From Geodermatophilus ruber (GTDB lineage: Bacteria; Actinomycetota; Actinomycetes; Mycobacteriales; Geodermatophilaceae), in contig NZ_FOSW01000007.1 of assembly GCF_900114385.1 (NCBI RefSeq), positions 44,491 to 108,490 of the forward strand: a DNA stretch of 64,000 nucleotides. Reading direction: 5' to 3'. The number at the start of each line of letters is the position of its first letter. The stretch's first letter is position 1. A model generated the notes under the pieces. That model was not told the origin of the DNA. It ran no database searches and saw only the letters and a list, made by a program, of their open reading frames with translations. Positions 32,318-40,885 of the stretch are shown here, piece after piece. The position numbers were made by a program, and so were the translations under genes.

Positions 32318-33778
32318 GTGAGCCACGTGTTCCTCGGCATCCCGACGGCGCCGCGTGGAGTCGGCCACCTGCGCGGGGACCGCCCGTTCCCCGAGGCCGC
32401 CCGCGAGGCGCTGCGCGACGGGCAGCTGCGGGCCAACCTCGGCCACGCGACGTCGACCATCCGCGCCAAGCGGGCCGCGGTGGTCGGCGAGCTGCCCGAC
32501 TGGGAGCAGCTGCGCGCCGCCGGCAGGGCGATCAAGGCCGCCACCATGGCCCGGCTCGACGAGCACCTGCTGGAGCTGGAGGCCCGGGTCACCGAACGGG
32601 GCGGCACGGTGCACTGGGCGCGCGACGCCGCCGAGGCCAACGCGATCGTCACCCGGCTGGTGCGCGACACCGGCGCCGACGAGGTGGTCAAGGTCAAGTC
32701 GATGGCCACCCAGGAGATCGGCCTCAACGAGGCGCTGGAAGCCGCGGGGATCCATGCCTGGGAGACCGACCTGGCCGAGCTGATCGTCCAGCTCGGCGAG
32801 GACAGGCCCTCGCACATCCTGGTGCCGGCGATCCACAAGAACCGCGCCGAGATCCGCGAGATCTTCCTGCGCACCATGCCCGACGTCGACCCCCACCTCA
32901 CCGACGAGCCGCGGCAGCTGGCGATGGCCGCCCGGGCGCACCTGCGCGAGCGGTTCCTCCGGGCGAAGGTGGCGATCAGCGGCGCCAACTTCGCCGTCGC
33001 CGAGACCGGCACCCTGGCGGTGGTGGAGTCCGAGGGCAACGGCCGGATGTGCCTGACGCTGCCGCAGACGCTGATCACCGTCATGGGCATCGAGAAGCTG
33101 GTGCCCACCTGGCGCGACCTGGAGGTGTTCCTCCAGCTCCTGCCGAGAAGCTCCACCGGCGAGCGGATGAACCCCTACACCTCGCTGTGGACCGGCGTCA
33201 CCGACGGCGACGGGCCGAGCGAGTTCCACCTGGTGCTGCTCGACAACGGCCGGACGGCGACGCTGGCCGACGAGGTCGGCCGCGAGGTGCTGCACTGCAT
33301 CCGCTGCTCGGCCTGCCTCAACGTCTGCCCGGTCTACGAGCGGACCGGCGGGCACGCCTACGGCTCGGTCTACCCCGGCCCGATCGGCGCCGTCCTCTCC
33401 CCCCAGCTCACCGGGGTCGAGGACAACGCCTCGCTCCCCTACGCCTCCAGCCTATGCGGGGCCTGCTACGACGTCTGCCCGGTGGCCATCGACATCCCGA
33501 GCATCCTGGTCCACCTGCGCGCCGAGCACGTTGAGGCCCAGACCCGCCTCACCCCCGAGGCGGTGGCGTTCAAGGCGCTGGCGAAGGCGATGTCGAACTC
33601 GCGGCTGTGGCGCACCGCCCAGAAGGCCACCCGGCTCGGCCGGCTCCTCGCCCGCGGGCGGCCGATCCTGCCCGCCACGCTGCCCCCGCCGGCCTCGCAG
33701 TGGACCTTCAGCCGCGATCTGCCGACGCCGCCGAAGGAGACCTTCAGCGAGGCCTGGGCCCGGGAGCACCGCCGGTGA
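32318..33778 (+). CDS. lutB: L-lactate utilisation Fe-S/LUD protein LutB
   Basis: The product has 486 residues. The LUD domain (about 60-300; VVKVKSMATQEIGLNEALEAAG, ANFAVAETGTLAVVESEGNGRM) is followed by a ferredoxin-type [4Fe-4S] pair: CIRCSACLNVCPVYERTGGHAYG and LCGACYDVCPVAIDIP. The C-terminal DUF3390-like tail is present. It is the central electron-transfer subunit of lactate oxidation. The start is GTG at 32318 after GGGGGGCGACG, 37 bases from lutA. Its stop overlaps the lutC start as GTGA. Confidence 0.93.
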   Translation: MSHVFLGIPTAPRGVGHLRGDRPFPEAAREALRDGQLRANLGHATSTIRAKRAAVVGELPDWEQLRAAGRAIKAATMARLDEHLLELEARVTERGGTVHWARDAAEANAIVTRLVRDTGADEVVKVKSMATQEIGLNEALEAAGIHAWETDLAELIVQLGEDRPSHILVPAIHKNRAEIREIFLRTMPDVDPHLTDEPRQLAMAARAHLRERFLRAKVAISGANFAVAETGTLAVVESEGNGRMCLTLPQTLITVMGIEKLVPTWRDLEVFLQLLPRSSTGERMNPYTSLWTGVTDGDGPSEFHLVLLDNGRTATLADEVGREVLHCIRCSACLNVCPVYERTGGHAYGSVYPGPIGAVLSPQLTGVEDNASLPYASSLCGACYDVCPVAIDIPSILVHLRAEHVEAQTRLTPEAVAFKALAKAMSNSRLWRTAQKATRLGRLLARGRPILPATLPPPASQWTFSRDLPTPPKETFSEAWAREHRR

Positions 33779-34398
33779 CCGCCCGCGACGAGGTGCTCGC
33801 CCGCATCCGCACCGCCCTGGGCCCCGACCGGCCACCGCCGGAGATCGCCCGCGACTACCGCACCACCGACGAGCGGACGGTGGCGGAGCTGCTCGCCGTC
33901 CTCACCGACCGGCTCGAGGACTACCGGGCCACCGTGCTCCGCTGCGCCCCCGACGCGGTCGCCGCCACCGTCGCCGCGGCGCTGGACGCCGGGCTCGGTG
34001 CCGGCTGGGACCCGGCGTCGGTCGTCACCGCCCCCGGCCTGCCCGGACCGTGGCGGCCCGGCGGCGCCGCGGAGGACGACGGCCGGCCCGCCGCCGAGCT
34101 CGCCGCGTTCGCCGCCACCCTCACCGGGGTCGCCGTGGCGATCGCCGAGACCGGCACCCTCGTGCTCGACGGCTCGCCCCTCTCCGGACGGCGGGCGCTG
34201 TCCCTGCTCCCCGACTGCCTGGTCTGCGTGGTCGAGGCCGGCCAGGTCGTGAGCGGCGTGCCGGAGGCGCTGACCCGGCTGGACCCGGCCGCCCCGCTCA
34301 CGATGGTCAGCGGGCCGTCGGCCACCAGCGACATCGAGCTCAACCGGGTCGAGGGCGTGCACGGCCCCCGCACCCTCCTGGTCGTGCTCGTCGCCTGA
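33775..34398 (+). CDS. lutC: L-lactate utilisation protein LutC
   Basis: The product has 207 residues: a single LUD domain with the family marks VAIAETGTLVLDG, ALSLLPDCLVCVVEAGQVV and the final GPSATSDIELNRVEGVHGPRTL. It completes the lactate oxidation complex with LutA and LutB. The GTG start is fixed by the 4-base overlap with lutB. The gene ends at a compound hairpin that separates it from the convergent HAD gene. Confidence 0.93.
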   Translation: MTARDEVLARIRTALGPDRPPPEIARDYRTTDERTVAELLAVLTDRLEDYRATVLRCAPDAVAATVAAALDAGLGAGWDPASVVTAPGLPGPWRPGGAAEDDGRPAAELAAFAATLTGVAVAIAETGTLVLDGSPLSGRRALSLLPDCLVCVVEAGQVVSGVPEALTRLDPAAPLTMVSGPSATSDIELNRVEGVHGPRTLLVVLVA

Positions 34399-34400
34399 CC

Positions 34401-34454
34401 GGGGCGCGGAGGGCGACCACGGGTGGTGCCCTCCGACTCGCCGCGCCGCGCCCC
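34401..34454. terminator. Compound hairpin after lutC
   Basis: An outer 9-bp stem pairs GGGGCGCGG (34401-34409) with CCGCGCCCC (34446-34454). An inner stem pairs GGAGGGC (34408-34414) with GCCCTCC (34428-34434) and continues ACCAC/GTGGT; the two stems share a base pair, so they are nested or alternative. It lies between convergent genes and probably ends transcription from both sides. Confidence 0.65.
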
Positions 34455-34475
34455 AGGACCGGGCGGGCGGGCGGG

Positions 34476-35132
34476 TCAGCGGCTGGACCTCAGCAGCGCC
34501 TCCGGGGGAACGGCCAGCCGGGCGCCGTCGAAGCGCAGCCCGCGCAGATCGCGCACCACCACCTCCGCCGGCGTCCCCAGCGCCCGCTCGCCGACGCCGA
34601 CCACGGTGGCTCCCGCGGCCATGCCCGCCGCGACGCCGGCCGGGCTGTCCTCGAGGACCACGCACTCACCCGCCGGCAGGCCCAGCCGGGCGGCGGCCCG
34701 CGCGTAGCCCGCGGGGTCGGGCTTGCCGGCCGGCACGTCCTCGGCGCACACGAGGACCGGCGGCACCGGCAGGCCCGCCTCGGCCAACCGGGCGGTGACC
34801 AGCTCCTGACGCCCGGACGTGACGACCGCCCACGCGCCGGCGGGCAGCGCGGTGAGCAGGTCGGCCGCGCCCGGCAGGGCGGTGACCCCGGCGGCGTCCT
34901 CGACCTCGTACCGGTCGATGGCCGCCAGGGCGTCGGTGCGCGCCGCCTCCTCGACCAGCAGGGCCACCGTGTCGGCCGAGCGCCGGCCGTGCACCATCGC
35001 CAGGACCGCGGCGGCGTCGAGGTCCCGCTCCTCCGCCCAGCGGGACCACGACAGCTCGACGACGGCGTCGGAGTCGACGAGGACGCCGTCGGAGTCGAAC
35101 AGCAGCCCGCGGCAGGGGACGGCGACGGTCAC
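34476..35132 (-). CDS. HAD-superfamily phosphatase (phosphoglycolate/sugar-phosphatase-like)
   Basis: The product has 218 residues. Motif I is FDSDGVLVDSD (nucleophile and acid Asp), motif II AVVTSG, the conserved Lys lies in PAGKPDP, and motif III/IV is VLEDSPAGVAAG. A helical cap sits between motifs I and II, as in beta-phosphoglucomutase/DOG-phosphatase relatives. It would dephosphorylate a small sugar phosphate; the substrate is not fixed by sequence. The GTG start at 35130-35132 has GGGAGGGG in front. It lies 31 bases after the response regulator on the same strand. Confidence 0.92.
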   Translation of the reverse strand: MTVAVPCRGLLFDSDGVLVDSDAVVELSWSRWAEERDLDAAAVLAMVHGRRSADTVALLVEEAARTDALAAIDRYEVEDAAGVTALPGAADLLTALPAGAWAVVTSGRQELVTARLAEAGLPVPPVLVCAEDVPAGKPDPAGYARAAARLGLPAGECVVLEDSPAGVAAGMAAGATVVGVGERALGTPAEVVVRDLRGLRFDGARLAVPPEALLRSSR

Positions 35133-35163
35133 GAGGCACCCCTCCCGGGGATCCGCCGGCAGG

Positions 35164-35832
35164 TCAGCGCCACCGGTACTCCAGCTCCGGCCGGCCGGTG
35201 CCGCCGTAGCGGGGCACCCGGTCGACCAGGCCGGTGTCGGCGAGGTACTCCAGGTAGCGGCGGGCGGTGATCCGCGAGGCGCCGATCAGCCGGCCGGTCT
35301 CGGCGGCCGAGACCCCGTCGGCGGCCCGGACGGCGGCGACCACGGCGTCCAGCGTCTCCCGGCCCATCCCCTTCGGCAGCGGCGCCGGGCGGCTGGGCCG
35401 GGCGGCGCCGAGCACCCGGTCCACGTCGTCCTGGCCGGCGGCGTCCCCGCCGGCGTGCAGCCGCTCCCGGTACTCGGCGTAGGCGGTCAGCCGGTCCCGC
35501 AGGGCCGGGTAGGTGAACGGCTTGAGCAGGTAGCCGACGACGCCGTGGGCGGCCGCGGCCCGCACCGTGGTGAGCTCGCGCGCCGAGGTGACCGCCAGGA
35601 CGTCGACCTGCGCGCCGGCCCCGCGGATGCGCCGGCACAGCGTGATGCCGTGGGTGTCGGGCAGGTTCATGTCCAGCAGCACCAGATCGACCGGGAGCCG
35701 GAACAGCGCGTCGAGGGCCTGGGCGCCGGTGCCGGCGACCGCGGCGGTGGTGAAGCCCGGCGTGCGGTCCACGTAGGCGCGGTGCGCCTCGGCGGCCACC
35801 GGCTCGTCCTCGACGACGAGCACGCGGATCAC
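35164..35832 (-). CDS. CitB/DcuR-type response regulator
   Basis: The product has 222 residues. The receiver domain has an ED acidic pair (residues 9-10), phospho-acceptor D54 (VLLDMNLPD) and K104 (YLLKPF). A C-terminal HTH of the CitB type follows (SAAETGRLIGASRITARRYLEYLADTGLVDRV, then GRPELEYRW). Such regulators control uptake of citrate or C4-dicarboxylates. The GTG start overlaps the kinase stop as GTGA. The likely target is the divergent dicarboxylate transporter at 37612. Confidence 0.93.
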   Translation of the reverse strand: MIRVLVVEDEPVAAEAHRAYVDRTPGFTTAAVAGTGAQALDALFRLPVDLVLLDMNLPDTHGITLCRRIRGAGAQVDVLAVTSARELTTVRAAAAHGVVGYLLKPFTYPALRDRLTAYAEYRERLHAGGDAAGQDDVDRVLGAARPSRPAPLPKGMGRETLDAVVAAVRAADGVSAAETGRLIGASRITARRYLEYLADTGLVDRVPRYGGTGRPELEYRWR

Positions 35833-37457
35833 CGGGGCGCCCTCGCCGGCACGCGCAGCGGCAGCGTGACCGAGAACTCGGCGCCGGGGCCGGGGCGCAC
35901 CGCCAGGGTCCCGCCGTGGCGGCGCACGGCCGCGGCGACCAGCGCCAGCCCGAGGCCCCGGCCGAGGCCGGCCGGCGCGCCGGAGGCGTCCTTGGTGCTC
36001 CAGCCGCGCTCGAACAGGTGCGGCAGGTCCTCGGCGGCCACGCCGGGACCGGTGTCCTCCACCCGGATCTCCAGCCGGTCGTCCTCGACCCAGGCGGCCA
36101 ACTGCACCTCCCGCGGTGGATCCCCGGCCAGGGCCGCCTCGATCGCGTTGTCGAGCAGGTTGCCCACGATGGTGACCAGGTCGCCGCCGGGCAGGCCGGT
36201 CTCCCCCACCGCGGTGGCCGGGTCGAACTCCAGCAGCACGCCCCGCTCGTGCGCGGTCGCCGCCTTGCCCAGCAGCAGCGCCGACAGCACCGGGTCGCCC
36301 ACGGCCCCGACCACCCGGTCGGTCAGCTGCTGGGCCGAGACCAGCTCGGCGGTGGCGAAGTCGACCGCCTCGCGGGTGCGGCCCAGCTCCACGAGCGAGA
36401 CGGTGGTGTGCAGCCGGTTGGCGGCCTCGTGCGCCTGGGCCCGCAGCGACTCGGCGAAGGAGCGGACGCTGTCCAGCTCGCCGGTGAGCGCCTGCAGGTC
36501 GGTGTGGTCGCGGAGGGTGACCACGGTGCCGGCGGAGCCGCCCGCGGCCCGGGGCGGTGCCTGGTTGACCACGAGCACCCGGGCGCCGGCGACATGCACC
36601 TCGTCGACGGCGGTGCGCTGCCGGGCCAGCACCTCGGTCAGCTCCGGTGGCAGCCCGAGCTCGGCGACGCGCCGGCCGGTGGGGTCGCCGTCGAGGCCGA
36701 GCAGCCGGCGGGCCTCGTCGTTGACCAGCTGCACCCGCTGCTCGTCGTCCACCAGGAGCAGCCCCTCGCGGACGGCGTGCAGCACGGCGTGGTGGTACTC
36801 GACCATCCGGGCGAGCTGGGCCGGGGACAGCCCGTGCGTCTGGCGGCGCAGCCGCCGGTTCAGCCCCCAGCTGCCCAGGCCGCCGACGGCGAGCGTGACC
36901 AGCGCGGTGCCGGCGATGCCCGGGACGGCGCCCGCCAGGTCCCGGTCGATCGCCTCGACGGTGATCCCGGCCGACACCAGCGCGACCACGTCCCCGTCCG
37001 CGGACCGCACCGGCCCGGTCGCCCGCACCGAGGGGCCGAGGGTCCCGGTGTAGGTCTCGGTGAACGTCCGCCCCTCCAGCGCCGGGCCGATGGTGCCCCG
37101 GAAGGGCCGGCCGATCTGCGCGGGGTCCGGGTGGGTGTACCGGGTGCGGTCGGGACCGAGCACGGTGATGAACGACGTGCCGATGGCGGCCCGCACCTGC
37201 TCGACGTAGGGCTGCAGCACCGCCGTCGGATCCGGGCCGGTGACCGCGTCGCGGACCAGCGGGGACTCCGCGAGGCTCTGCACGATGCCGGTCACCTGCC
37301 GCTCGGCCGACTCCCGCACCCCCCGCTCCGCCCGGACGTAGGCGACGGCCGTCGCCGCCAGGACGACCGCGGCGACCACCAGCACCTGGAGCAGCAGCAG
37401 CTGGTGGGCGAGGCTCGCGGTCCCGCGGCGGCGCGGGGAGAAGGCGGGGACGTGCAC
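35829..37457 (-). CDS. CitA/DcuS-type sensor histidine kinase
   Basis: The product has 542 residues. TM1 spans about 17-38 (HQLLLLQVLVVAAVVLAATAVAY), a single Cache sensor about 45-170 (TSFITVLGPDRTRYTHPDP, GRPFRGTIGPALEG), TM2 about 178-196 and a PAS domain about 218-325. The dimerisation helix carries the likely phospho-His H343 (QAHEAANRLHTTVSLVELG), and the HATPase (NLLDNAIEAALAG, DTGPGV, GRGLGLALV) ends the protein. This is the SpoOB-like CitA family, which senses citrate or dicarboxylates outside the cell. The GTG start at 37457 has a weak ribosome site. Confidence 0.92.
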   Translation of the reverse strand: MHVPAFSPRRRGTASLAHQLLLLQVLVVAAVVLAATAVAYVRAERGVRESAERQVTGIVQSLAESPLVRDAVTGPDPTAVLQPYVEQVRAAIGTSFITVLGPDRTRYTHPDPAQIGRPFRGTIGPALEGRTFTETYTGTLGPSVRATGPVRSADGDVVALVSAGITVEAIDRDLAGAVPGIAGTALVTLAVGGLGSWGLNRRLRRQTHGLSPAQLARMVEYHHAVLHAVREGLLLVDDEQRVQLVNDEARRLLGLDGDPTGRRVAELGLPPELTEVLARQRTAVDEVHVAGARVLVVNQAPPRAAGGSAGTVVTLRDHTDLQALTGELDSVRSFAESLRAQAHEAANRLHTTVSLVELGRTREAVDFATAELVSAQQLTDRVVGAVGDPVLSALLLGKAATAHERGVLLEFDPATAVGETGLPGGDLVTIVGNLLDNAIEAALAGDPPREVQLAAWVEDDRLEIRVEDTGPGVAAEDLPHLFERGWSTKDASGAPAGLGRGLGLALVAAAVRRHGGTLAVRPGPGAEFSVTLPLRVPARAPR

Positions 37458-37503
37458 TCCAGCGAGTGTCCCGGCGGCAGCTGTGTACGCAATGAACACA
37501 TGC

Positions 37504-37517
37504 GTGACCGCAGTCAC
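37504..37517. promoter_or_regulatory. Inverted repeat between kinase and transporter genes
   Basis: GTGACCGCAGTCAC is a perfect 5-4-5 inverted repeat in the 154-base divergent intergenic region, 94 bases before the transporter ATG. It is a candidate site for the CitB-type response regulator. Only the symmetry and the position support this. Confidence 0.4.
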
Positions 37518-37611
37518 TTCGCGGCGGACCGTGAATCCCGGCACCCCTTCCGGGGCAGACCCCCGCCACCCCGGGGAGGCAGCCCGCCTCCCGCCTACCA
37601 CAGGAGCAGGA

Positions 37612-39042
37612 ATGGCCTCAGGCACCGCCGCCGACCAGCCGCCGACCACCCGGCGACGGGACCGCACGCACTGGCTCTACATCGCCGTCATCGGCGCGGT
37701 GCTCGCCGGGATCGCCGTCGGCTTCCTCTTCCCCGAGTTCGCGACCGAGCTCAAGTGGCTGGGCACCGCGTTCGTCGGCCTGATCAAGATGCTCATCGGG
37801 CCGGTCATCTTCTGCACGATCGTGCTGGGCATCGGCTCGATCCGGCAGGCGGCGAAGGTCGGTCGGGTCGGCGGGCTGGCGCTGGGCTACTTCCTGCTCA
37901 TGTCGACCGTGGCGCTGGCGATCGGCCTGGTGGTCGGCAACGTGCTGCACCCGGGCGACGGCCTGCAGCTCTCCGAGGAGCTGCGCGGCCAGGGCTCGCA
38001 GCTGGCGGCGACCGCCGAGGAGAGCGGCGGCACCGTCGACTTCCTGCTCGGCCTGATCCCGACGACGCTGCTGTCGGCGCTCACCGAGGGCTCGGTGCTG
38101 CAGGCGCTGCTCGTCGCGCTGCTGGTCGGGTTCGCGATCCAGGCCATGGGCCGCTCCGGCGAGCCCCTGCTGCGCGGCATCGGCCACCTGCAGAAGCTGG
38201 TGTTCCGCGTCCTCGCCATGATCATGTGGGTGGCGCCGATCGGCGCGTTCGGCGCGATCGCCGCCGTCGTGGGCGAGACCGGCATCGACGCGCTGACCAG
38301 CCTCGCGGTGATCATGCTGGGCTTCTACGCCACCTGCGTGCTCTTCGTCGTGGTCGTCCTCGGCCTGCTGCTGCGGCTGGTCGCGGGGGTCAACCTGTTC
38401 GCCCTGCTGAAGTACCTGGGCCGGGAGTTCCTGCTGATCGTCTCCACCTCCTCGTCGGAGACCGCACTGCCGCGGCTGATCGCGAAGATGGAGCACGCCG
38501 GCGTGAGCAAGCCGGTGGCCGGCATCGTGGTGCCGACGGGGTACTCGTTCAACCTCGACGGCACGGCGATCTACCTGACCATGGCCTCGCTGTTCATCGC
38601 CGAGGCGCTGGGCGACCCGCTCTCGCTCGGTGAGCAGCTGGGCCTGCTGGCGTTCATGATCATCGCGTCCAAGGGCGCGGCCGGGGTCACCGGCGCGGGC
38701 CTGGCCACCCTGGCCGGCGGCCTGTCCGCCCACCGCCCCGACCTGCTCGACGGCGTCGGCCTGATCGTCGGCATCGACCGGTTCATGTCCGAGGCGCGGG
38801 CGCTGACCAACTTCGCCGGCAACGCCGTCGCGACCATCCTGGTGGCCACCTGGACGAAGGAGCTGGACCGCGGGCAGCTGGACGCCACGCTGTCGGGCCG
38901 CAGCCCCTTCGACGAGGCGACGATGCTCGACGACGACCACGGTGCCCCCGAGGAGCCGCCGGCGTCGGCCACCAACGGCGGCCCCGGCCGGCGGGACGAC
39001 GAGGCGGGGCAGCGCGAGCTGGCGGAGCCCTCGCTGCGCTGA
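37612..39042 (+). CDS. dctA: DctA/GltP-type dicarboxylate:cation symporter
   Basis: The product has 476 residues of the DAACS (SLC1) fold. It has eight helices with two re-entrant loops: the Ser-rich STSSSETALPRL hairpin, the NLDGTAIYLTM motif, and the closing GIDRFMSEARALTNFAGNAVATILV with the substrate-binding Arg and Asn. The last 45 residues are polar. It would import succinate, malate or fumarate with H+ or Na+. CAGGAGCAGGA precedes the ATG at 37612. The adjacent CitA/CitB-type pair on the opposite strand supports dicarboxylate rather than glutamate use. Confidence 0.92.
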   Translation: MASGTAADQPPTTRRRDRTHWLYIAVIGAVLAGIAVGFLFPEFATELKWLGTAFVGLIKMLIGPVIFCTIVLGIGSIRQAAKVGRVGGLALGYFLLMSTVALAIGLVVGNVLHPGDGLQLSEELRGQGSQLAATAEESGGTVDFLLGLIPTTLLSALTEGSVLQALLVALLVGFAIQAMGRSGEPLLRGIGHLQKLVFRVLAMIMWVAPIGAFGAIAAVVGETGIDALTSLAVIMLGFYATCVLFVVVVLGLLLRLVAGVNLFALLKYLGREFLLIVSTSSSETALPRLIAKMEHAGVSKPVAGIVVPTGYSFNLDGTAIYLTMASLFIAEALGDPLSLGEQLGLLAFMIIASKGAAGVTGAGLATLAGGLSAHRPDLLDGVGLIVGIDRFMSEARALTNFAGNAVATILVATWTKELDRGQLDATLSGRSPFDEATMLDDDHGAPEEPPASATNGGPGRRDDEAGQRELAEPSLR

Positions 39043-39054
39043 GCTCCTCGGTGT

Positions 39055-39122
39055 TGATCATGGGGTTGTTGCACGCGACACGGGCGGGCACGCCGCGTCG
39101 GCCGGCAACAACCCCATGATCA
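39055..39122. repeat. Compound inverted repeat with 18-bp perfect arms
   Basis: TGATCATGGGGTTGTTGC (39055-39072) is exactly complementary to 39105-39122. Inside, an 8-bp stem with one G-U pair forms on the minus strand (G-C, then A-C on plus). The right arm overlaps the stop codon of the GGDEF-EAL gene. It could be a bidirectional terminator or a dispersed REP-like element; no transposase is near. Confidence 0.8.
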
Positions 39123-40655
39123 CGGCGATTCGGCGGGCGCCTCCGCCTGGCCGAGCAGCAGCAGCTCGGCGTCGGTGTGCTCCAGCGGCGCCGCGAACAG
39201 GTAGCCCTGCGCCAGGCCGACCTGGCCCTCGCGCAGGTGGGAGCGCTGGCGCTCCTGCTCGATGCCCTCCGCGACGATCTCCAGGTCGAGGGTGCGGCCG
39301 AGGTTGATCAACCCGCGCAGGATCGCCGGCATCGCCTCGGCGTCGTCGATCGTGCTGACGAACGACCGGTCGATCTTGAGGATGTCGACGGCGAACTGGC
39401 GCAGGTGCGACAGCGACGAGTAGCCGGTGCCGAAGTCGTCGAGGGCCACCCTCACCCCGAGGCCGCGCAGCTCGTGCAGCCGCTCGGCGGCCAGCAGCGG
39501 ATCGCGGACCAGGACCGACTCGGTCAGCTCGAGCACCAGGGCGGCCGCGGGCAGTCCGCTGCTCTCCAGCGCCGACCGGACGTCGTCGATCAGCCCCGGT
39601 GACCCCAGCTGGGACGGCGAGACGTTGACCGCCATCGACAGCGCGCCGGCGCCCGGGTGGCTGCGCCGCCAGCCCGCCGCGGCGGCGCAGGCCTCGGCCA
39701 GGACCCAGCGCCCGATCTCGGGGATGAGCCCGATGTCCTCGGCGACCGGCAGGAACCGCTCGGGGAGGACGACGCCGAGCGTAGGGTGGTCCCAGCGCAG
39801 CAGTGCCTCGAAGCCCATCACCCGCTCGCTGCCCAGGTCGACCACCGGCTGGTAGACCAGCCGGAACTGCCCGCCGGGCAGCGCCGCCCAGAGGTCCTCC
39901 TCCAGCTGCCGCCGCTCGGCGGCGGCCGAACGCATCTGCGGGTTGAAGACGACGTACCCGCCGCGCCCGGCGCCCTTGGCCCAGTACATGGCGTTGTCGG
40001 CGTCGCGGAGCAGGGAGCTCGCGGTGGCGGCGACGTCCCCGGTGGAGATGCCGAGGCTCGCCGAGACGGTGACCCGCTGGCCGCCGAGGTCGACCGGGTT
40101 CGACAGCGCGGTCAGGATCCGCTCGGCGATGCGGGTCGCCTCCTGCACGCCGGGCGCGCGCTCGACGAGGATGGCGAACTCGTCGCCCCCGAGGCGGGCC
40201 AGGGTGTCCTCGCTGCGCACCGCCCCCTGCAGGATCTGCGCCACCGCGCCGATCAGCCGGTCCCCGGCGTGGTGCCCGAGGCTGTCGTTGACGTTCTTGA
40301 AGCCGTCGAGGTCGAGGTAGACGACCGCCACCTCGCCGCCGCTGCGGGCGGTGCGGCGCAGCGCGAGCTCGAGCCGATCGGTGAACAGGGCCCGGTTGGC
40401 CAGCCCGGTCAGCCCGTCGTGGAAGGCCAGGTGCGCGAGCTCGGCCTGGGTGCGCTCCCGGCTGCTGCGCTGGAGACGGTCGGCGGCGATCGCGGCGCCG
40501 GCCGCACCGGCGAGGCTGAGCAGCAGGTGCGGCAGCACCTCGGTCACGCCGTCCCCGGCGGCCGCGTGGCCGGCGGCCAGGACGGCCGCCGCGCCGGTGG
40601 CGAGGAGCACCGCCCGGGAGCGGCCGGGGCGGGGTCCTGTCGTTCCGTCGTCCAC
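39120..40655 (-). CDS. GGDEF-EAL cyclic-di-GMP enzyme
   Basis: The product has 511 residues. One or two N-terminal helices (AVLLATGAAAVLAAGHAAAG, PHLLLSLAGAAGAAIAA) anchor it. The GGDEF domain has an intact active site (LGGDEFAIL) and starts with HDGLTGLANRALFTDRL. The EAL domain has FEALLRW, NVSPSQL, LELTES, LDDFGTGYSSLSHLR, KIDRSFV and VAEGIE, all catalytic positions intact. Both synthesis and breakdown of c-di-GMP are therefore possible. The GTG at 40653-40655 follows GGGAAGG. It is alone, with no partner gene, on the strand opposite to dctA. Confidence 0.95.
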   Translation of the reverse strand: MDDGTTGPRPGRSRAVLLATGAAAVLAAGHAAAGDGVTEVLPHLLLSLAGAAGAAIAADRLQRSSRERTQAELAHLAFHDGLTGLANRALFTDRLELALRRTARSGGEVAVVYLDLDGFKNVNDSLGHHAGDRLIGAVAQILQGAVRSEDTLARLGGDEFAILVERAPGVQEATRIAERILTALSNPVDLGGQRVTVSASLGISTGDVAATASSLLRDADNAMYWAKGAGRGGYVVFNPQMRSAAAERRQLEEDLWAALPGGQFRLVYQPVVDLGSERVMGFEALLRWDHPTLGVVLPERFLPVAEDIGLIPEIGRWVLAEACAAAAGWRRSHPGAGALSMAVNVSPSQLGSPGLIDDVRSALESSGLPAAALVLELTESVLVRDPLLAAERLHELRGLGVRVALDDFGTGYSSLSHLRQFAVDILKIDRSFVSTIDDAEAMPAILRGLINLGRTLDLEIVAEGIEQERQRSHLREGQVGLAQGYLFAAPLEHTDAELLLLGQAEAPAESP

Positions 40656-40885
40656 GCTGGTGGGCCTTCCCTCGGGTGTGCGTCGTCCCCGGTCTACGGA
40701 CGACGGCCCCCGCGGGTTGAGCCGGCCGCGCGGGACCCCACCCCGAGGGGTGAGCCCGGCTCAGGACGCCGGGGAGGCCCGCAGCGCGGTGATCCACCAC
40801 TGCAGCCGCGGGAGGGCCGAGGCGGAGAGCGGCACCACGCCCGACCTCCTGTGTGGGCCCGGGGTGCGCTGGGGAGTATCGGGGG

